Source of the DNA: Candidatus Yonathbacteria bacterium CG17_big_fil_post_rev_8_21_14_2_50_43_9
GTDB taxonomy: Bacteria; Patescibacteriota; Minisyncoccia; Phycocordibacterales; UBA1550
Assembly (NCBI GenBank): GCA_002771015.1
Contig: PCUO01000023.1
Location: 211-22,269, forward strand
Length of the DNA: 22,059 nt
Reading direction: 5' to 3'
Below are positions 21,206-22,059 of this stretch, one piece after another (position 1 is the first letter of the stretch; each line of letters opens with the position of its first letter). A program made the translations under genes and the position numbers. The notes under the pieces were generated by a model. That model worked only from the letters and a program-made list of their open reading frames with translations, was not told the origin of the DNA and made no database searches.

Positions 21206-21214
21206 TTATCCACA
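21206..21214 (+). promoter_or_regulatory. Consensus DnaA box upstream of mraZ
   Basis: A perfect TTATCCACA, seven bases before the first unit of the 10-bp GTG array and 20 nt before the -35 box. A single box cannot be an origin; a regulatory role is possible. The same 9-mer also occurs inside pyk at 1201-1209, so chance is not excluded. Confidence 0.45.
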
Positions 21215-21220
21215 GTTATT

Positions 21221-21290
21221 GTGTAGTGAAGTGTTGTATGGTGGTACAAAGTGTAATATAATGTATCTAAGTGGGATTAAGTGGGAAATA
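21221..21290 (+). promoter_or_regulatory. MraZ operator: 10-bp phased GTG array
   Basis: Seven consecutive 10-nt units, six of which begin with GTG and one (21261) with ATG. The last two units (21271 and 21281) begin GTGGG, the known MraZ box, which in other bacteria repeats with 10-bp spacing near the mraZ promoter. The array covers the -35, -10 and start site, as expected for autorepression by a ring-shaped MraZ. Confidence 0.8.
21234..21262 (+). promoter_or_regulatory. Promoter of the mraZ (dcw) operon
   Basis: TTGTAT (21234-21239), exactly 17 nt, then a consensus TATAAT (21257-21262). Transcription should start near 21269, leaving a leader of about 54 nt before the chosen ATG. It lies inside the GTG array. 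Confidence 0.82.
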
Positions 21291-21322
21291 TTGAAAACCA
21301 CAAATTCTCACCGAAATCACAT

Positions 21323-21757
21323 ATGTTAATCGGCGAACATATTCACACTTTGGACCCAAAGAAGCGGCTCGCGCTTCCAGCAAAGTTCCGCAAGGAGCTT
21401 GGGAAAAAAGTAGTCATCACGCACGGCTTGGACAACTGTCTTTTTGTGTACCCGATGAAGGAATGGGGAAAGGTTGCCGAGAAACTCGCAGGGCTTCCAA
21501 TGGGTCAGGCGGATACTCGCGGTTTTGGACGCTTTATGCTCGCGGGTGCTGTTGAAACAGACGTGGATAGTATCGGTCGCATCCTAGTTCCAGATTTTTT
21601 AAAAGAGTTTGCAGATTTAAAAACTCAAGTTGCCGTCGTGGGGGTTTCCACCCGCGTTGAGCTCTGGAACGAAAAGGTATGGCAGGGATACAAGACACGT
21701 ATTCAAAAAGGCGCGGACGCTCTTGCAGAAAAGCTTGGAGAGATTGGCGTGATATAA
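21323..21757 (+). CDS. mraZ: Transcriptional regulator MraZ
   Basis: A DNA-binding regulator of the division and cell wall cluster with a double AbrB-like fold, forming octamer-type rings. The ATG at 21323 gives 144 residues, the usual length. Both half-repeats are visible: LDPKKRLALPAKFRKEL (about 9-25) and VDSIGRILVPDFLKEF (about 88-103). The frame also has an upstream GTG at 21281 that would add 14 residues (GNIENHKF...), but this lies in the operator and does not fit the family start. It is first in the cluster, 4 nt before rsmH. Confidence 0.95.
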   Translation: MLIGEHIHTLDPKKRLALPAKFRKELGKKVVITHGLDNCLFVYPMKEWGKVAEKLAGLPMGQADTRGFGRFMLAGAVETDVDSIGRILVPDFLKEFADLKTQVAVVGVSTRVELWNEKVWQGYKTRIQKGADALAEKLGEIGVI

Positions 21758-21761
21758 ACCC

Positions 21762-22059
21762 ATGCACATCTCAGTTCTTTTAAAAGAATCAACAGAAGGT
21801 CTCGCTCTCGCGGAGGGCAAAACTGTGTTTGAAGGGACTGTAGGTCTCGGGGGACACAGTCGCGCGCTTTGCGAAATGATAGGGAAGACAGGTTTCTTTA
21901 TCGGCACAGACGCCGATCAGGAATCGCTCGCAATAGCAGAGGAAAGATTGAAAGATCTTCCTTGTAAAAAACTTTTCGTTTGCGACAACTTCCGAAATAT
22001 TGATGCCGTGCTTGCAAAAGCTAGTGTAGGAAAAGTAGACGCGATTCTCCTGGACATTG
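21762..22059 (+). CDS. rsmH: 16S rRNA (cytosine-1402-N4)-methyltransferase, cut by window end
   Basis: The N-terminal 99 residues of RsmH (MraW), which methylates C1402 of 16S rRNA in the decoding site using SAM. VLLKESTEGLALAEGKTVFEGTVGLGGHSRALCE corresponds to the family start; the SAM loop reads EGTVGLGGHS rather than the common DGTLGGGGHS. GTDADQESLAIAEERL gives the acidic SAM-binding strand, and VDAILLDI the next motif at the window edge. The order mraZ-rsmH is the standard start of the dcw cluster. No stop codon is reached. Confidence 0.93.
   Translation, partial: MHISVLLKESTEGLALAEGKTVFEGTVGLGGHSRALCEMIGKTGFFIGTDADQESLAIAEERLKDLPCKKLFVCDNFRNIDAVLAKASVGKVDAILLDI

Overview
The window is a gene-dense stretch of about 22 kb from a bacterium with the standard genetic code (TGA is used as a stop, for example in rseP). 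It holds 23 genes that I can support. The reduced gene set points to Patescibacteria (Candidate Phyla Radiation), probably a Parcubacteria-type lineage. The signs are a PriA without recognisable ATPase motifs, a 418-residue prolyl-tRNA synthetase without its editing domain, a frr-rseP-proS cluster lacking uppS, cdsA and dxr, a half-length protein in the mreD position, and almost no Shine-Dalgarno sites. This placement is inferred from gene content; no rRNA is present to confirm it.

Layout. From 191 to 3038 (+) lie pyruvate kinase, a DUF167 protein, a ribosome hibernation factor and a membrane-anchored cyclophilin. From 3101 to 7232 (-) runs the block priA-def-fmt, followed by two small membrane proteins, one of which (43 aa) is hidden between genes. 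From 7478 to 10625 (+) are murA, a first MreB paralogue and a DNA polymerase III delta-prime-like subunit. From 10862 to 14291 are frr, rseP, a small minus-strand orphan and proS. From 14303 to 18452 is the cell-shape operon: mreB, mreC, a short mreD-like gene and PBP2. After that come greA, lysS and an orphan of 94 aa. The window ends in the start of the division (dcw) cluster, mraZ and a cut rsmH, behind an operator-promoter region with GTG repeated every 10 bp.

Together the genes cover wall-precursor synthesis (murA), wall elongation (mreB, mreC, mreD, PBP2), division control (mraZ, rsmH) and the translation cycle (def, fmt, frr, hpf, lysS, proS).

The most unusual content is between and around the genes. 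(1) Degenerate arrays with a 7-nt period, each with its own consensus, occur at seven gene junctions and once inside fmt. (2) A family of structured leaders precedes mreD and PBP2, with a related form before frr; each ends in a hairpin that closes at or within a few bases of the start codon. (3) Very long perfect palindromes act as terminators; one copies the 3' end of its own gene and two share the same apical stem. (4) There are two initiation styles: none of the conserved genes has a Shine-Dalgarno site and several look leaderless, while all four orphan small genes have one exactly 6 nt before the start.
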